A stretch of DNA of 64,000 nucleotides from DASUBN01 sp036000105 (GCA_036000105.1 DASYGE010000002.1:248001-312000), one strand, 5' to 3'; counted from the first letter of the stretch, positions 1 to 8,759 are shown. Notes: generated by a model from the letters alone, not told the origin. A program made the numbers and translations.

Positions 1-1338
1 GTCTTCAGCGGTCCAGGGTGCGGCCAGCAGATCGAGATGATCGAACACATACGGCATTTCCATGCCGTGAGTCGCGCCGAGCCCGGCATACCGGCTTCCC
101 GGCGGATAGGGTGGGGTGCGATCGAACTGGTAGAGGAATACATTGTGTCCGCCATGCCCTGCCGCGAGGCGGGCCCAGGTGATCATGTCCCAGCGGAAAC
201 GCATGTCGGTCTCGAAACGTGCAGCGGCCGTCAGCGCTGCCTCATCCGTGTCGCCCGACTTGGGAGCGATCAACCAGACCAGCAGGCCGGGGAAATCATC
301 ATCCAGTTCCTGGGTGAAATTCCCAGGTGTTATCCGGCGGCCAGCCGTGAATAGTCGCCCTTCGTCCGCGTTCGAGCCGATGAGTATCGAGACATCGTTC
401 TCGCGGCCGTCGCGATAGGCATCATAAGGCTCCTCGGTGAGCGCATAGCCATCTACGATCAGGTTCGTGCTGAACCACGTCTTCATGAGTTCGGCAGCTG
501 GTACTTTGCGCAGAGCTTGCAGGGAAGTGGCGCCGGCTCGAGCAGAAAAGCCCAGGCCCGCTTGTTCCGCTCCGGCGAGGTGCAGGTCAGGAGCAAGCTC
601 CAGGGGCTCGAAGAGCCCGCCGCTCTCGCCGATAGCACGCTGGAAAAGGCCCTTGGTCAATGGGGATGCGGTGAGGGCGCTGATGGAGATGGAACCCGAG
701 GATTGGCCGAACACTGTGACGCGTCCCGGATCGCCTCCGAACGCGGCGATGTTCCTATGCACCCAGTTCAGAGCCGCTATCTGGTCCAGCAGGCCGTAGT
801 CGCCGGAGCTGCGGTGCGGCGACTCTTTGCTGAGCCACGGGAGAGCCAAGAACCCGAATACGCCAAGCCTGTAGTTCAGCGTGACGACGATGACACCTTT
901 GCGCGCCAGCTTGTCGCCCGCATAGAGAGGCATAGAAGCGGAGCCGTTCTCCAGACCGCCGCCATATATCCAGACCATCACCGGCAATCTGGCATCGTCG
1001 GCGGCTGCCGGCCGCCATATGTTCAGGTAAAGGCAGTCTTCGCTAGTTGGTTCAGGCGGCGCATCCGGTGGATAGGAACCCGTCTGCATACATTCCGGTG
1101 CGAAACTGCCCGCGTGCCTGATGCCATGCCACGGAGTCACGGGCTGTGGTGCACGCCACCTGAGATCGCCCACGGGAGGACTGGCGAAGGGTATGCCCTT
1201 ATAGACGGTCAATCCGTCCTGGATAACACCTTCCACCAGCCCGCTCTCGGTCTTGACGGGTGATGCGAAGGCCTGGCAAGCGATACCCACGATGAGTAGC
1301 GGCATTAAAAGCCAGAAATACCGACTCCCTCGTTTCAT
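1..1338 (-). CDS. Carboxylesterase type B, secreted (3' end cut by window edge)
   Basis: A serine esterase of the carboxylesterase/para-nitrobenzyl esterase family, hydrolysing carboxylic esters of unknown substrate. The start at 1338 follows a strong AAGGAGG-type ribosome site. Residues 1-25 form a signal peptide ending near AFAS, so the enzyme is exported. The family N-terminal motif EDCLYLN and the oxyanion motif YGGG are present. The nucleophile elbow reads FGQSSGS with Ser213 as nucleophile, and a THGMEMPYVF segment near residue 424 carries the probable catalytic His. The 446 codons visible have no stop; family members run about 500-550 residues. It is read toward the window edge and its downstream neighbour is not visible. 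The family call is secure, the substrate is not known. Confidence 0.9.
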   Translation of the reverse strand, partial: MKRGSRYFWLLMPLLIVGIACQAFASPVKTESGLVEGVIQDGLTVYKGIPFASPPVGDLRWRAPQPVTPWHGIRHAGSFAPECMQTGSYPPDAPPEPTSEDCLYLNIWRPAAADDARLPVMVWIYGGGLENGSASMPLYAGDKLARKGVIVVTLNYRLGVFGFLALPWLSKESPHRSSGDYGLLDQIAALNWVHRNIAAFGGDPGRVTVFGQSSGSISISALTASPLTKGLFQRAIGESGGLFEPLELAPDLHLAGAEQAGLGFSARAGATSLQALRKVPAAELMKTWFSTNLIVDGYALTEEPYDAYRDGRENDVSILIGSNADEGRLFTAGRRITPGNFTQELDDDFPGLLVWLIAPKSGDTDEAALTAAARFETDMRFRWDMITWARLAAGHGGHNVFLYQFDRTPPYPPGSRYAGLGATHGMEMPYVFDHLDLLAAPWTAED

Positions 1339-1439
1339 ACCATCCTCCTTTGCGAAATCGCGATCCATTGTAAGCCGGGGGCTCTCACTCAATATCGACG
1401 AGGATGGAACAAACTTCGATGAAGATTGAATAAATACGT

Positions 1440-1467
1440 GTGTCCGCTGTTGTCCGGATGCGGACAT
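1440..1467. repeat. Solitary 28-bp palindrome, cassette-boundary family
   Basis: An inverted repeat with arms TGTCCGC and GCGGACA lies in the 146-bp gap between the esterase and srkA. Over 26 positions it differs at about six from the palindromes at 58586-58613 and 59168-59195. No AT-rich gene sits beside it, so it may be an empty or decayed site. Relationship to the other copies is inferred from spacing and sequence similarity only. Confidence 0.45.
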
Positions 1468-1484
1468 GCAAACGGACAGGTGAA

Positions 1485-2495
1485 TCAGCGATTCCCTGGA
1501 TCTATCTGCAAGGGCTCTTCATCGAGCAGCGGCACTTGCTCGCGCAGTGCCTGGAGATGCTCTTCCCAATATCTTGGCGCGTCGAACCAGGGGAAAGCTC
1601 GGGGGAAAGCCGGGTCGCCCCAGCGGCGGGCGATCCAGGCGGCGTAATGCATCATGCGCAGCGTCCGCATCGCTTCCACGAGCCAGAGTTCAGAAGGGTT
1701 GAAGTCGGCGAACTGCTCGTAGCCTTCCAGCACCGAGCTGAGTTGCAGCTCCATCTCCTGGCGATCGCCGGAGAGCAGCATCCAGAGATCCTGCACTGCG
1801 GGGCCGGTGCCGCAATCGTCGAAGTCCACGAAGTGGGGACCATCGTCGGTCCAGAGCACATTGCCCGGATGGCAGTCCCCGTGGAGCCGCTGGAGGTTTA
1901 TCTTTCCGGCCCGCTCGTAGCAGCGGGCGATGCCGGCCAGCAGCAGGTCCGTCACTTCCTTATAACGGGGTTTCAGTTCCGATGGGATGTAGCGGCTCTC
2001 CATGAGCCAGTCCCGGGGGATGCGGCCGTAAGTCTCGGCATCTATGACATGCCGGTGCTGGAAGGGCCGCACCGCGCCCACGGCGTGGATGCGGCCGAGG
2101 AAGCGGCCCAGCCATTCCAGGTTGTCCGGGCGCTCCAGATCCGGCGCGCGGCCGCCCTGGCGTTTGAAAAGGGCGAAGCGATACCCCGCATGATGGAAGA
2201 GCGTGCCGCCCTTGGTGTCCAGGAGCGGCGGCACCACGGGTATCTCCTGTTCCGCCAGTTCCGCCGCGAAGGCGTGCTCTTCCAGGATGGCGGCGTCGGT
2301 CCAGCGGCCGGGGCGGTAGAACTTGGCGATGAGCGGCGGCCCGCCTTCCACGCCTACCTGATAGACGCGGTTCTCATAGCTGTTGAGGGCCAGCAGGGTG
2401 CCGTCGGTGCGGTAACCGGCGCTATCCACGGCATTCAGCAAGGCATCGGGCGTCAAGCCGGCGTAGGGAGTATTAGGTGTAGCGGCGTCTTCCAT
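1485..2495 (-). CDS. srkA: Stress response kinase A (SrkA/YihE/RdoA family)
   Basis: A cytoplasmic serine/threonine kinase of the aminoglycoside-phosphotransferase fold. In E. coli it counters MazEF-linked death and is tied to Cpx envelope stress and DsbA expression. The 336 residues match the family length of about 330. The catalytic loop reads HGDCHPGNVLW and the metal-binding motif is FVDFDDCGTG, both typical of this group. The N-terminal SYENRVYQVG strand is also characteristic. It is read leftwards, divergent from the BtuF-like gene at 2561. The family assignment is firm; the physiological role is inherited from E. coli. Confidence 0.92.
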   Translation of the reverse strand: MEDAATPNTPYAGLTPDALLNAVDSAGYRTDGTLLALNSYENRVYQVGVEGGPPLIAKFYRPGRWTDAAILEEHAFAAELAEQEIPVVPPLLDTKGGTLFHHAGYRFALFKRQGGRAPDLERPDNLEWLGRFLGRIHAVGAVRPFQHRHVIDAETYGRIPRDWLMESRYIPSELKPRYKEVTDLLLAGIARCYERAGKINLQRLHGDCHPGNVLWTDDGPHFVDFDDCGTGPAVQDLWMLLSGDRQEMELQLSSVLEGYEQFADFNPSELWLVEAMRTLRMMHYAAWIARRWGDPAFPRAFPWFDAPRYWEEHLQALREQVPLLDEEPLQIDPGNR

Positions 2496-2560
2496 AGAGC
2501 TGCAGTTTATCCTGCTTCCCGCTGCGTTATCCTGTTCACCCCTGCCGCCTTGAGATTTCG

Positions 2561-3361
2561 ATGGCCCGCTATCCCGAACGCATCGTCTGCCTCACGGAGG
2601 AAACGACGGAGACCCTCTATCTGTTGAAAGAGGACGCCCGCATCGTGGGCATCTCGGGGTTCACTGTGCGTCCGCCGGAAGCACGACGGGATAAGCCCAA
2701 GGTCTCGGCTTTCACCAGCGCCAAGCTGGACAAGATCGCCGCCCTGAAACCGGACCTGGTGCTGGGCTTCTCGGACTTGCAGGCGGACATCGCTGCGGAC
2801 CTGGTGCGGATGGGTATAGAAGTACACATCTTCAACCACCGCTCGGTGGACGACATCTTCCGCATGATCGGGACGCTGGGCGGCATGATCGGCTGCGAGG
2901 CCAAGACCCGGGCCCTCATGGCAGAGCTGGAAGCGGGTTTGCAGCAGGTGCGGGAGGCGGCTAAGCGCCTGCCACGCCATCCGCGGGTGTATTTCGAGGA
3001 ATGGGACGAGCCCCAGATCTCCGGCATCGCCTGGGTCTCGGAGCTGGTGGGTATCGCCGGCGGGGTGGATGTGTTCCCGGAGCTGGCCAGGGAGTCCCTC
3101 GCCAAGCAGCGCATCATCGCGGATCCCACGGAAGTGATCCGCCGCCAGCCGGACATCATCCTCGGCTCTTGGTGCGGCAAGAAATTCCGTCCGAAAGAAG
3201 TGACGGCGCGGCCGGGCTGGGAAGTGGTGCCGGCGGTACGGGACGGGGAACTCCACGAGATCAAGTCTTCGATCATCCTGCAGCCGGGGCCGGCCGCACT
3301 CACGGCGGGCGTGCAAGCTATCCATTCAGTCATCTCGGATTGGGCAACCAGAAAGGATTAG
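2561..3361 (+). CDS. BtuF-like cobalamin-binding protein without signal peptide
   Basis: A 266-residue periplasmic-binding-protein fold of the helical-backbone (BtuF/FepB) type. The N-terminal domain opens with PERIVCLTEETTETLYLL and holds a GFSDLQ segment; the C-terminal half has the PDIILGSWCG motif usual in this family. Relatives bind cobalamin or metal chelates for an ABC importer. No signal peptide is visible and no in-frame upstream start supplies one, so the product as read is cytoplasmic. No permease or ATPase genes lie nearby. The next gene starts 12 bp downstream and is probably cotranscribed. Ligand assignment is inference. Confidence 0.8.
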   Translation: MARYPERIVCLTEETTETLYLLKEDARIVGISGFTVRPPEARRDKPKVSAFTSAKLDKIAALKPDLVLGFSDLQADIAADLVRMGIEVHIFNHRSVDDIFRMIGTLGGMIGCEAKTRALMAELEAGLQQVREAAKRLPRHPRVYFEEWDEPQISGIAWVSELVGIAGGVDVFPELARESLAKQRIIADPTEVIRRQPDIILGSWCGKKFRPKEVTARPGWEVVPAVRDGELHEIKSSIILQPGPAALTAGVQAIHSVISDWATRKD

Positions 3362-3373
3362 GGAGGTAGCGCC

Positions 3374-3982
3374 ATGTTTGCACGTACCACCACGAGCGTG
3401 ATGGATGTGGTCAGCCTCTTCCGGCTCGCCATCTTCAAGGATTTCCTGGCTACTCTATTCAGCTACGCGGTGAACATCGCCCTCACCCTGGCGGCTCTCT
3501 TGCTGATGCGGCGCATGCACAGCGATGCCTATGACGTTTTCTACAACTTCGTGACCGGCGCGCTCAACCCCGGCACGCTGATCGTGATGGCGAGCCTCAT
3601 GGTGGCGCTCATCGGCGCGGAGTTCATCCTGGTGGGCTGCACTACGTTCCAGAAGGGCTATATACCGCCGCTCGCCCTCAAGGTGATATTCAGCATCCGC
3701 AATTCCATCGTGATGCAGTCAGGCGTGGTCTTCGCGCTCGCAGTGGTGATGTTCGCCGCGGACCCCATATCCCGCTGGAAGGCTTACGCCACGGCGGTGA
3801 TCTATCTCGCCAGCGCCTATCTGGTGGCTTTCCTGGGGCTCGCGCCCTTCTACCTGGAATCGAGCCGCTGGGCCGACCGTATCTCGCTCATCGTGGCGGG
3901 GGCGGGGCTCATCGCGCTGGTGTGGTTCTGGCCGGATATCTTCAGCCCGGAGGTGATCCGGCTGAAGCAGATCATCGAGTGA
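3374..3982 (+). CDS. Uncharacterised inner-membrane protein, 202 aa
   Basis: I do not recognise this family. The protein has about five hydrophobic segments, including YAVNIALTLAALLLM, LIVMASLMVALIGAEFILV and a C-terminal LIVAGAGLIALVWFW, so it is an integral membrane protein. A GGGAGG ribosome site precedes the start by 6 bp. It follows the BtuF-like gene after 12 bp and is likely in the same transcript. Its last 11 bp overlap the 3' end of convergent purC. Nothing suggests a specific function. Confidence 0.75.
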   Translation: MFARTTTSVMDVVSLFRLAIFKDFLATLFSYAVNIALTLAALLLMRRMHSDAYDVFYNFVTGALNPGTLIVMASLMVALIGAEFILVGCTTFQKGYIPPLALKVIFSIRNSIVMQSGVVFALAVVMFAADPISRWKAYATAVIYLASAYLVAFLGLAPFYLESSRWADRISLIVAGAGLIALVWFWPDIFSPEVIRLKQIIE

Positions 3983-4865
3983 GGCGGTCGTAGGCTTCCT
4001 GGTACTTCTCGGCGGTCTTCTGGATGATCTCGGCGGGCACCTTCGGTGCCGGCGGTTTCTTGGGCCAGTCCAGGGTCTCGAGGTAATCCCGCACGAACTG
4101 CTTGTCGTAGGACGGCGGGCTGATGCCGGCTTTGTAAGTGTCTGCAGGCCAGAAGCGTGAGGAATCCGGGGTCAGCACTTCATCTATGAGGAAGAGCGCG
4201 CCGACTTTGTCCACGCCGAACTCCAGCTTGGTGTCGGCGATGATGATGCCGCGCTCCAGCGCGTACCGCGCCGCGAACTCATAGATCTTCAGGGTGGTGT
4301 CCCGCACCTGCTCCGCCAGGGTCTCGCCCAGCAGCGACTGCACGTGCTCGAAATCGATGTTCTCGTCGTGCTGGCCTTTGGGCGCCTTGCTCGCGGGGGT
4401 GAAGAGGGTCTCGGGCAGGCGCTCGGCGAGCTTGAGGCCCCTGGGTAGGGGCAGGCCGCAGACGGCGCCCGTGGCCTGGTAATCCTTCCAGCCTGAGCCG
4501 ATGAGGTAACCGCGGGCCACGGCCTCCACGGGCAGGGCCCGGAGTTTCTTGACGATGACGGCGCGGCCCTTGAGCAGCGCCTGCTCCTCCGGGTCCTTGA
4601 TTACATCCTCGACAGCAAGGTCGGTGAGTTGGTTGGGTATAATGTGCGCCGTCTTTTGGAACCAGAAACGCGATATCCCGTTCAGCACCGCGCCCTTGCC
4701 CGGTATGGGGTCGGGCAGCACCACGTCGAAGGCCGACAGGCGATCGCTGGTGACGATGAGCAGGTGTTCGGGGCCCGCGTCGTAGATGTCCCGCACCTTG
4801 CCCCGATGGACGAGCGGCAGGGTCCTCAGATGGGTTTCGAACACGACGGGCTGCGGGGCGGTCAT
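3972..4865 (-). CDS. purC: Phosphoribosylaminoimidazole-succinocarboxamide synthase
   Basis: SAICAR synthase of de novo purine synthesis, joining CAIR and aspartate with ATP hydrolysis in the cytoplasm. The 297 residues match the longer bacterial/fungal form rather than the 237-residue E. coli form. Signature segments are HRGKVRDIYD at the N terminus, the catalytic VEAVARGYLIGSGWKDYQ and the IIIADTKLEFG motif followed by IDEVLTPDSSRFW. It is convergent with the membrane protein at 3374 and overlaps its end by 11 bp. No PurR-type operator was recognised. Confidence 0.97.
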   Translation of the reverse strand: MTAPQPVVFETHLRTLPLVHRGKVRDIYDAGPEHLLIVTSDRLSAFDVVLPDPIPGKGAVLNGISRFWFQKTAHIIPNQLTDLAVEDVIKDPEEQALLKGRAVIVKKLRALPVEAVARGYLIGSGWKDYQATGAVCGLPLPRGLKLAERLPETLFTPASKAPKGQHDENIDFEHVQSLLGETLAEQVRDTTLKIYEFAARYALERGIIIADTKLEFGVDKVGALFLIDEVLTPDSSRFWPADTYKAGISPPSYDKQFVRDYLETLDWPKKPPAPKVPAEIIQKTAEKYQEAYDRLTR

Positions 4866-4940
4866 GGGCTGTCCTGCGGCTGCATAAGCTCTGCATCTTA
4901 TCCTAACTAATCACCCATCAAGAAGCATAACGGACTACGG

Positions 4941-5741
4941 ATGACGAATTGGCTTGGTCTGGTGATAGGTGCGGTGTTGGGCTGGTTCATCGGCGGCCCC
5001 TTCGGTGCGTTCGTGGGCGCCTTGCTGGGCCAGAGCGTGTCCGTGGGTGTCTCCCGCGGCGGCTGGAGCGGCTACGATTCGGTGCGCGCCCAGGAAGCGT
5101 TCTTCACCGCCACCTTCGCGGTGATGGGACACATCGCCAAGGCCGACGGCGTGGTCTCGGCGGACGAGATCCAGGCCGCCCGCGCCGTGATGGCGCATAT
5201 GAACCTCAACTCCGACCAGCAGCGCCAGGCCATCGAGCAATTCAACCGGGGCAAGCAAGCGGATTTCAACCTGGATGCGGAACTCGCCCGCTTCCGCGAA
5301 GCCTGCCGTGGCCGCCACGACCTGATGCGCATGTTCCTGCAGATCCAGCTGAACGCGGCCTTGGCGGAAGGTGCGCTGCATCCGGCTGAGCGGCGTATCT
5401 TCGAACGCATCTGCCTCCTGTTCGGCATCTCCGAGTTCGAGATGCGCCAGTACGAGCGGTTCATCGGCGCCCAACAGGGCTACCGCGGCAGCGGCGGGGG
5501 AGCGGAGCCGCGCACGGCGCGTCATGATCCCCTGGGCTCCGCCTATCAGACGCTGGGGGTCTCGCCTCAGGCCACCGATGCGGATGTGAAGACCGCTTAC
5601 CGGCGGCTCATGAAGGAGAACCATCCGGACAAGCTCGTGGCCCGCGGCCTGCCGGAAGCCATGATGAAGATGGCTCAGGAGAAGGTGCAGCAGATCAACG
5701 TGGCGTATGAGACGGTCAAGCGCACTCGAGGGATGAAATGA
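4941..5741 (+). CDS. djlA: DnaJ-like co-chaperone DjlA
   Basis: A membrane-anchored J-domain protein that stimulates DnaK at the inner membrane. Residues 1-30 form a glycine-rich transmembrane anchor (WLGLVIGAVLGWFIGG). A TerB-like helical domain occupies roughly residues 50-170. The C-terminal J domain starts at AYQTLGVSP and contains the essential HPD tripeptide in NHPDKLVARGLPE. The 266 residues agree with E. coli DjlA (271). The stop overlaps the start of the next gene in an ATGA arrangement, implying translational coupling. Confidence 0.95.
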   Translation: MTNWLGLVIGAVLGWFIGGPFGAFVGALLGQSVSVGVSRGGWSGYDSVRAQEAFFTATFAVMGHIAKADGVVSADEIQAARAVMAHMNLNSDQQRQAIEQFNRGKQADFNLDAELARFREACRGRHDLMRMFLQIQLNAALAEGALHPAERRIFERICLLFGISEFEMRQYERFIGAQQGYRGSGGGAEPRTARHDPLGSAYQTLGVSPQATDADVKTAYRRLMKENHPDKLVARGLPEAMMKMAQEKVQQINVAYETVKRTRGMK

Positions 5742-6514
5742 CGAACCTGGACGACAAATCGGAGAAGTCCGCCACCGCGCAGGCGGGCAGCAGGATGCAG
5801 GCGGTGAGCGTGAGCAGCGATTACGTGCATGAGAGCCGCTTCGGCTTCTGGTTCCTGGGTACCCGCACCTGGGAGATGCGCGTGGTGGAGGTGGCGTTGG
5901 AGGACTTGCAGCGTCTGATAGACAGCCCGCGCCCCGCATATCCTGTGATCCTGGACGCGGGCTGCGGCCAGGGCAAGGCCTTCCACGCCCTTGCAGAACG
6001 CTTCCATCCGCAGCGGATCATCGGTGTGGATGTGGGTGAAGCGAGCCTCGATGCGGCCGACCGCGAGGCGGAATGCCACGACATCCGGGTGGAACTGCTG
6101 GACAGCGATCTCGCGGCCATGGACCTGCCGGATGCTTCAGTGGATATGGTGTTCTGCCACCAGACCCTGCATCACCTGGTGCGCCAGGAAGACACCCTGG
6201 CGGAATTCCACCGGGTGTTGAAACCGGGCGGCTTGCTGCTGGTGGCTGAATCCACCCGGGAATACATCTGCTCCTGGGTCATCCGCCTCTTGTTCCGCCA
6301 TCCCATGCACGTGCAGAAGACTGCGGAAGGATATTTGCAGCTGATCGGGCGGGCGGGTTTCGACTTCGCACCCAGGAACGTGTCCTATCCCTATCTCTGG
6401 TGGAGCAGGGCCAGGGACTTCGGTCTGTTGGAGCGCTTGCATATCAAGTCGCCGCCGCCGCCGGGCAAGCGAAAAGAGACGCTAGTGAACGTGGTAGCCG
6501 TTAAAAGGGTTTAA
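5738..6514 (+). CDS. Class I SAM-dependent methyltransferase
   Basis: A 258-residue methyltransferase with the Rossmann motif I ILDAGCGQGKAF near residue 70 and a post-I VDVGE strand. The VDMVFCHQTLHHL segment matches the Methyltransf_11 group. The following FHRVLKPGGLLLVAEST is the usual motif III region. The substrate cannot be deduced. It overlaps djlA by 4 bp and is therefore probably expressed with it. Its end overlaps by 4 bp the stop of the convergent membrane gene at 6511. Confidence 0.88.
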   Translation: MTNLDDKSEKSATAQAGSRMQAVSVSSDYVHESRFGFWFLGTRTWEMRVVEVALEDLQRLIDSPRPAYPVILDAGCGQGKAFHALAERFHPQRIIGVDVGEASLDAADREAECHDIRVELLDSDLAAMDLPDASVDMVFCHQTLHHLVRQEDTLAEFHRVLKPGGLLLVAESTREYICSWVIRLLFRHPMHVQKTAEGYLQLIGRAGFDFAPRNVSYPYLWWSRARDFGLLERLHIKSPPPPGKRKETLVNVVAVKRV

Positions 6515-6975
6515 TCAAAAGAGGTGAACGAGCCCAGCATCGCATCTAATACAACGATGAGACCGATGATCAGGTTCACCGCCATGAGCACGCGTATCTG
6601 CGTCATGGCTTTCTTGGCCATGGCATCGTCCCCCGTGGCCACCGCCCGCTTCAGCCGTTTGTAGGGCGCGAAGTAGAGATGTCCGAAGAGCAGCATCATG
6701 AGGATGCCTAAGCCCATCATCACGCGCACGAAGGCCGGCGTGTGGGCGAGGCCATCGAAAGCGTCTGACGCCAGATAGAACCCGCTCCCCAGCAACACCA
6801 CGATGCAGCCCCAGACCCAGGGGAAGAAGCGCTGGAAGATGCCTACCCACAGGCGGGCGCGTTGCTTGGTGTCCACCTCTGCCAGCGCCGGGCGGACCGC
6901 CAGGAAACCGAAGAACATGCCGCCCACCCAGATGATGGCGGCGAGGACATGCAGGGTGATCGCCAGGGCGGACAT
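6511..6975 (-). CDS. CopD-like/DUF-type integral membrane protein, 154 aa
   Basis: A four-helix membrane protein. The opening ALAITLHVLAAIIWVGGMFFG, with His in helix 1 followed by WVGG, is typical of the CopD-like family of small membrane proteins. Further helices are FFPWVWGCIVVLLGSGFYL, VMMGLGILMMLLFGHLYF and VLMAVNLIIGLIVVLDAML. Some relatives are linked to copper handling or cytochrome-related roles, but no copper gene lies nearby, so only the topology is secure. It is convergent with the methyltransferase. Confidence 0.75.
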   Translation of the reverse strand: MSALAITLHVLAAIIWVGGMFFGFLAVRPALAEVDTKQRARLWVGIFQRFFPWVWGCIVVLLGSGFYLASDAFDGLAHTPAFVRVMMGLGILMMLLFGHLYFAPYKRLKRAVATGDDAMAKKAMTQIRVLMAVNLIIGLIVVLDAMLGSFTSFD

Positions 6976-7139
6976 GGTGTGGCTCCCGATGCTTATATAT
7001 CCCGGTCCATCCGGGTTGGTGTGGTCAGATGGTAGCAGCGCTGCCAGTCTTGTGCCTAATCATCCGCTCCGCAGGCCGAAAAGGCCGCCGGCTTCGGTTA
7101 AAATGTGACGCAACGCACACGAGAATCAGGTCCCATCCC

Positions 7140-7814
7140 ATGGCCGATTTCCTCATCGCCCCGTCCATCTTATCCGCTGATTTCGCGCGGCTGGGGGAAG
7201 AAGTGGAGAACGTCATCGCCGCCGGTGCGGACATGATCCACTTCGACGTGATGGACAACCATTATGTGCCGAACCTCACGATCGGCCCGGTGGTGTGCGA
7301 GGCGCTGCGCAAGCGCGGCATCCAGGCGACCATCGACGTGCATCTGATGGTGAAGCCGGTGGATCGCATCGTGCCGGATTTCGCCAAGGCCGGCGCCAAC
7401 TACATCACCTTTCATCCCGAAGCCAGCGAGCATGTGCACCGCACGCTATCGCTGATCCACGACAGCGGCTGCAAGGCCGGCCTGGTGTTCAACCCAGCGA
7501 CGCCGCTGGATCACCTGCAGTACGTGATAGACAAGGTGGACATGGTGCTCATCATGTCCGTGAACCCGGGGTTCGGGGGCCAGTCCTTCATCCGCTCCAG
7601 CCTCGACAAGCTCAAGCAGGCCCGGGAGATGATCCGGGCGAGCGGGCGCAACATACGTCTCGAGATAGACGGCGGAGTGAAGACGGACAATATCCGCGAG
7701 ATCGCCGCCGCCGGCGCCGACACCTTCGTGGCGGGCTCAGCTATCTTCGGCGCCAAGGACTATAAGGCGGTCATCAAGAAAATGCGTGAAGAACTTTCCC
7801 TCGTAAAATCATAA
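7140..7814 (+). CDS. rpe: Ribulose-phosphate 3-epimerase
   Basis: Interconverts ribulose 5-phosphate and xylulose 5-phosphate in the pentose phosphate pathway. The start is set at 7140 because family members begin with the IAPSILSADF motif; 37 upstream codons in frame lack homology. The metal-site segments HFDVMDNHYVPNLTIGP and HLMV, the NPATP loop and the phosphate-binding IDGGVKTDN are all present. The 224 residues match the usual length. It heads the rpe-gph-trp gene order. A degenerate duplicate of its last codons occurs just downstream. Confidence 0.97.
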   Translation: MADFLIAPSILSADFARLGEEVENVIAAGADMIHFDVMDNHYVPNLTIGPVVCEALRKRGIQATIDVHLMVKPVDRIVPDFAKAGANYITFHPEASEHVHRTLSLIHDSGCKAGLVFNPATPLDHLQYVIDKVDMVLIMSVNPGFGGQSFIRSSLDKLKQAREMIRASGRNIRLEIDGGVKTDNIREIAAAGADTFVAGSAIFGAKDYKAVIKKMREELSLVKS

Positions 7815-7940
7815 AACACCGTCATCAAGCAGATGCGGGAGGGCTCGCCGCATGCGGCGAGCGGGCGTACAGGATGTACGCCCCGGCCATGAGCGGAGCA
7901 GGAGAGCGCAGCGAAATGGCAGCCAAAGCGACCTAAGCAA
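7815..7940. repeat. Duplicated rpe 3' tail plus REP-like hairpins
   Basis: Positions 7819-7841 repeat, with about 70 percent identity, the rpe sequence coding VIKKMRE. Behind it come two hairpins: GCTCGCCGCATGCGGCGAGC and the REP-type GGCGTACAGGATGTACGCC (7863-7883). The purine-rich AGCGGAGCAGGAGAGCG follows. The block fills the gap between rpe and gph and has no coding potential I would defend. Confidence 0.6.
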
Positions 7941-7950
7941 CAGCTTTGAG

Positions 7951-8646
7951 ATGACCACAATGAAGTTAATAGCTTTTGATCTGGACGGCACGCTGGTCGA
8001 TAGCCTGCCAGACATCGTCGTCGCCGTGCACCGAGCAGTGGAAGGACTTGGCCTGCCGCCCCTGGCTGACGGGCAAGTGGCAGATTGGGTGGGGGACGGG
8101 GTGACACGGCTCCTGAAGCGCGTGCTCACAGGCGAGAAGAGCGTGGAGCCTGACCCCAAACTCCTCGCCCGCGCCATGGCGCTCTTCCGGCAGGCTTATA
8201 GCGAGCGCCTGTGCGTGGACAGCCACCTCTACCCCGGCACCCTGGAGGTGTTGCAGGCTCTCAAGGGCCGCTGCCGGCTCGCCTGCATCACCAACAAGTC
8301 CCGGATGTTCACGGAGCCTCTGCTGCCGGCTCTCGGCATAGAGGGGTATTTCGATCTGGTACTGAGCGGCGACAGTCTGCGGGCCATGAAGCCCGATCCC
8401 TTGCCGCTCCTGCATGCGGCTGAGAAGTTCCACCTCCCGCCGGGCGACTGCTGCATGGTGGGGGATTCGCGCAACGACATCCTGGCGGCCCGGGCCGCGG
8501 GCTTCCATGCGGTGGCCTTGAGCTACGGTTATCGCCAGGGGGAAGACCTCATGGCCCTGGGGGCCGAGGTGCAGCTCGACTCCTTACCGGAACTCCTGCC
8601 CTGGCTGGCAGGCGCGGGGCTTGCGGCTCCGGCGGCTTCCGGCTAA
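7951..8646 (+). CDS. gph: Phosphoglycolate phosphatase
   Basis: HAD-superfamily phosphatase that removes 2-phosphoglycolate, made during DNA 3'-end repair or oxygenase reactions. Motif I reads FDLDGTLVDS with the two Asp residues. Motif II is the Thr/Ser strand ACITNKSRMF, and motif IV is MVGDSRNDILAARAAG. Start 7951 or 7960 are both possible; frames further upstream run through repeat sequence. The 231-residue length fits. Position between rpe and trpE is the usual gammaproteobacterial arrangement. Confidence 0.94.
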   Translation: MTTMKLIAFDLDGTLVDSLPDIVVAVHRAVEGLGLPPLADGQVADWVGDGVTRLLKRVLTGEKSVEPDPKLLARAMALFRQAYSERLCVDSHLYPGTLEVLQALKGRCRLACITNKSRMFTEPLLPALGIEGYFDLVLSGDSLRAMKPDPLPLLHAAEKFHLPPGDCCMVGDSRNDILAARAAGFHAVALSYGYRQGEDLMALGAEVQLDSLPELLPWLAGAGLAAPAASG

Positions 8647-8696
8647 TGTCTTCTGCCCCGGTACCATGTACACGGGGTTTCAAAGGCAATAAATCC

Positions 8697-8759
8697 ATGT
8701 CTTCCCTGGTCATCTTGAACGGAGCATCTAAGGCCCCTCGCCGCACCTGGCGATGGTGA
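8697..8759 (+). promoter_or_regulatory. Candidate trp leader peptide and attenuator region
   Basis: A 20-codon reading frame begins with ATG at 8697 and ends TGG CGA TGG TGA, that is Trp-Arg-Trp-stop, 57 bp before trpE. Tandem or near-tandem Trp codons just before a stop ahead of trpE are the hallmark of ribosome-mediated attenuation. A hairpin TCGCC/GGCGA overlaps the first Trp codon and can compete with GGC/GCC pairing just downstream. No clear U-tract terminator was found before trpE, and the ribosome site (AAAGG) is weak. The leader is therefore a candidate, not established. Confidence 0.5.
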
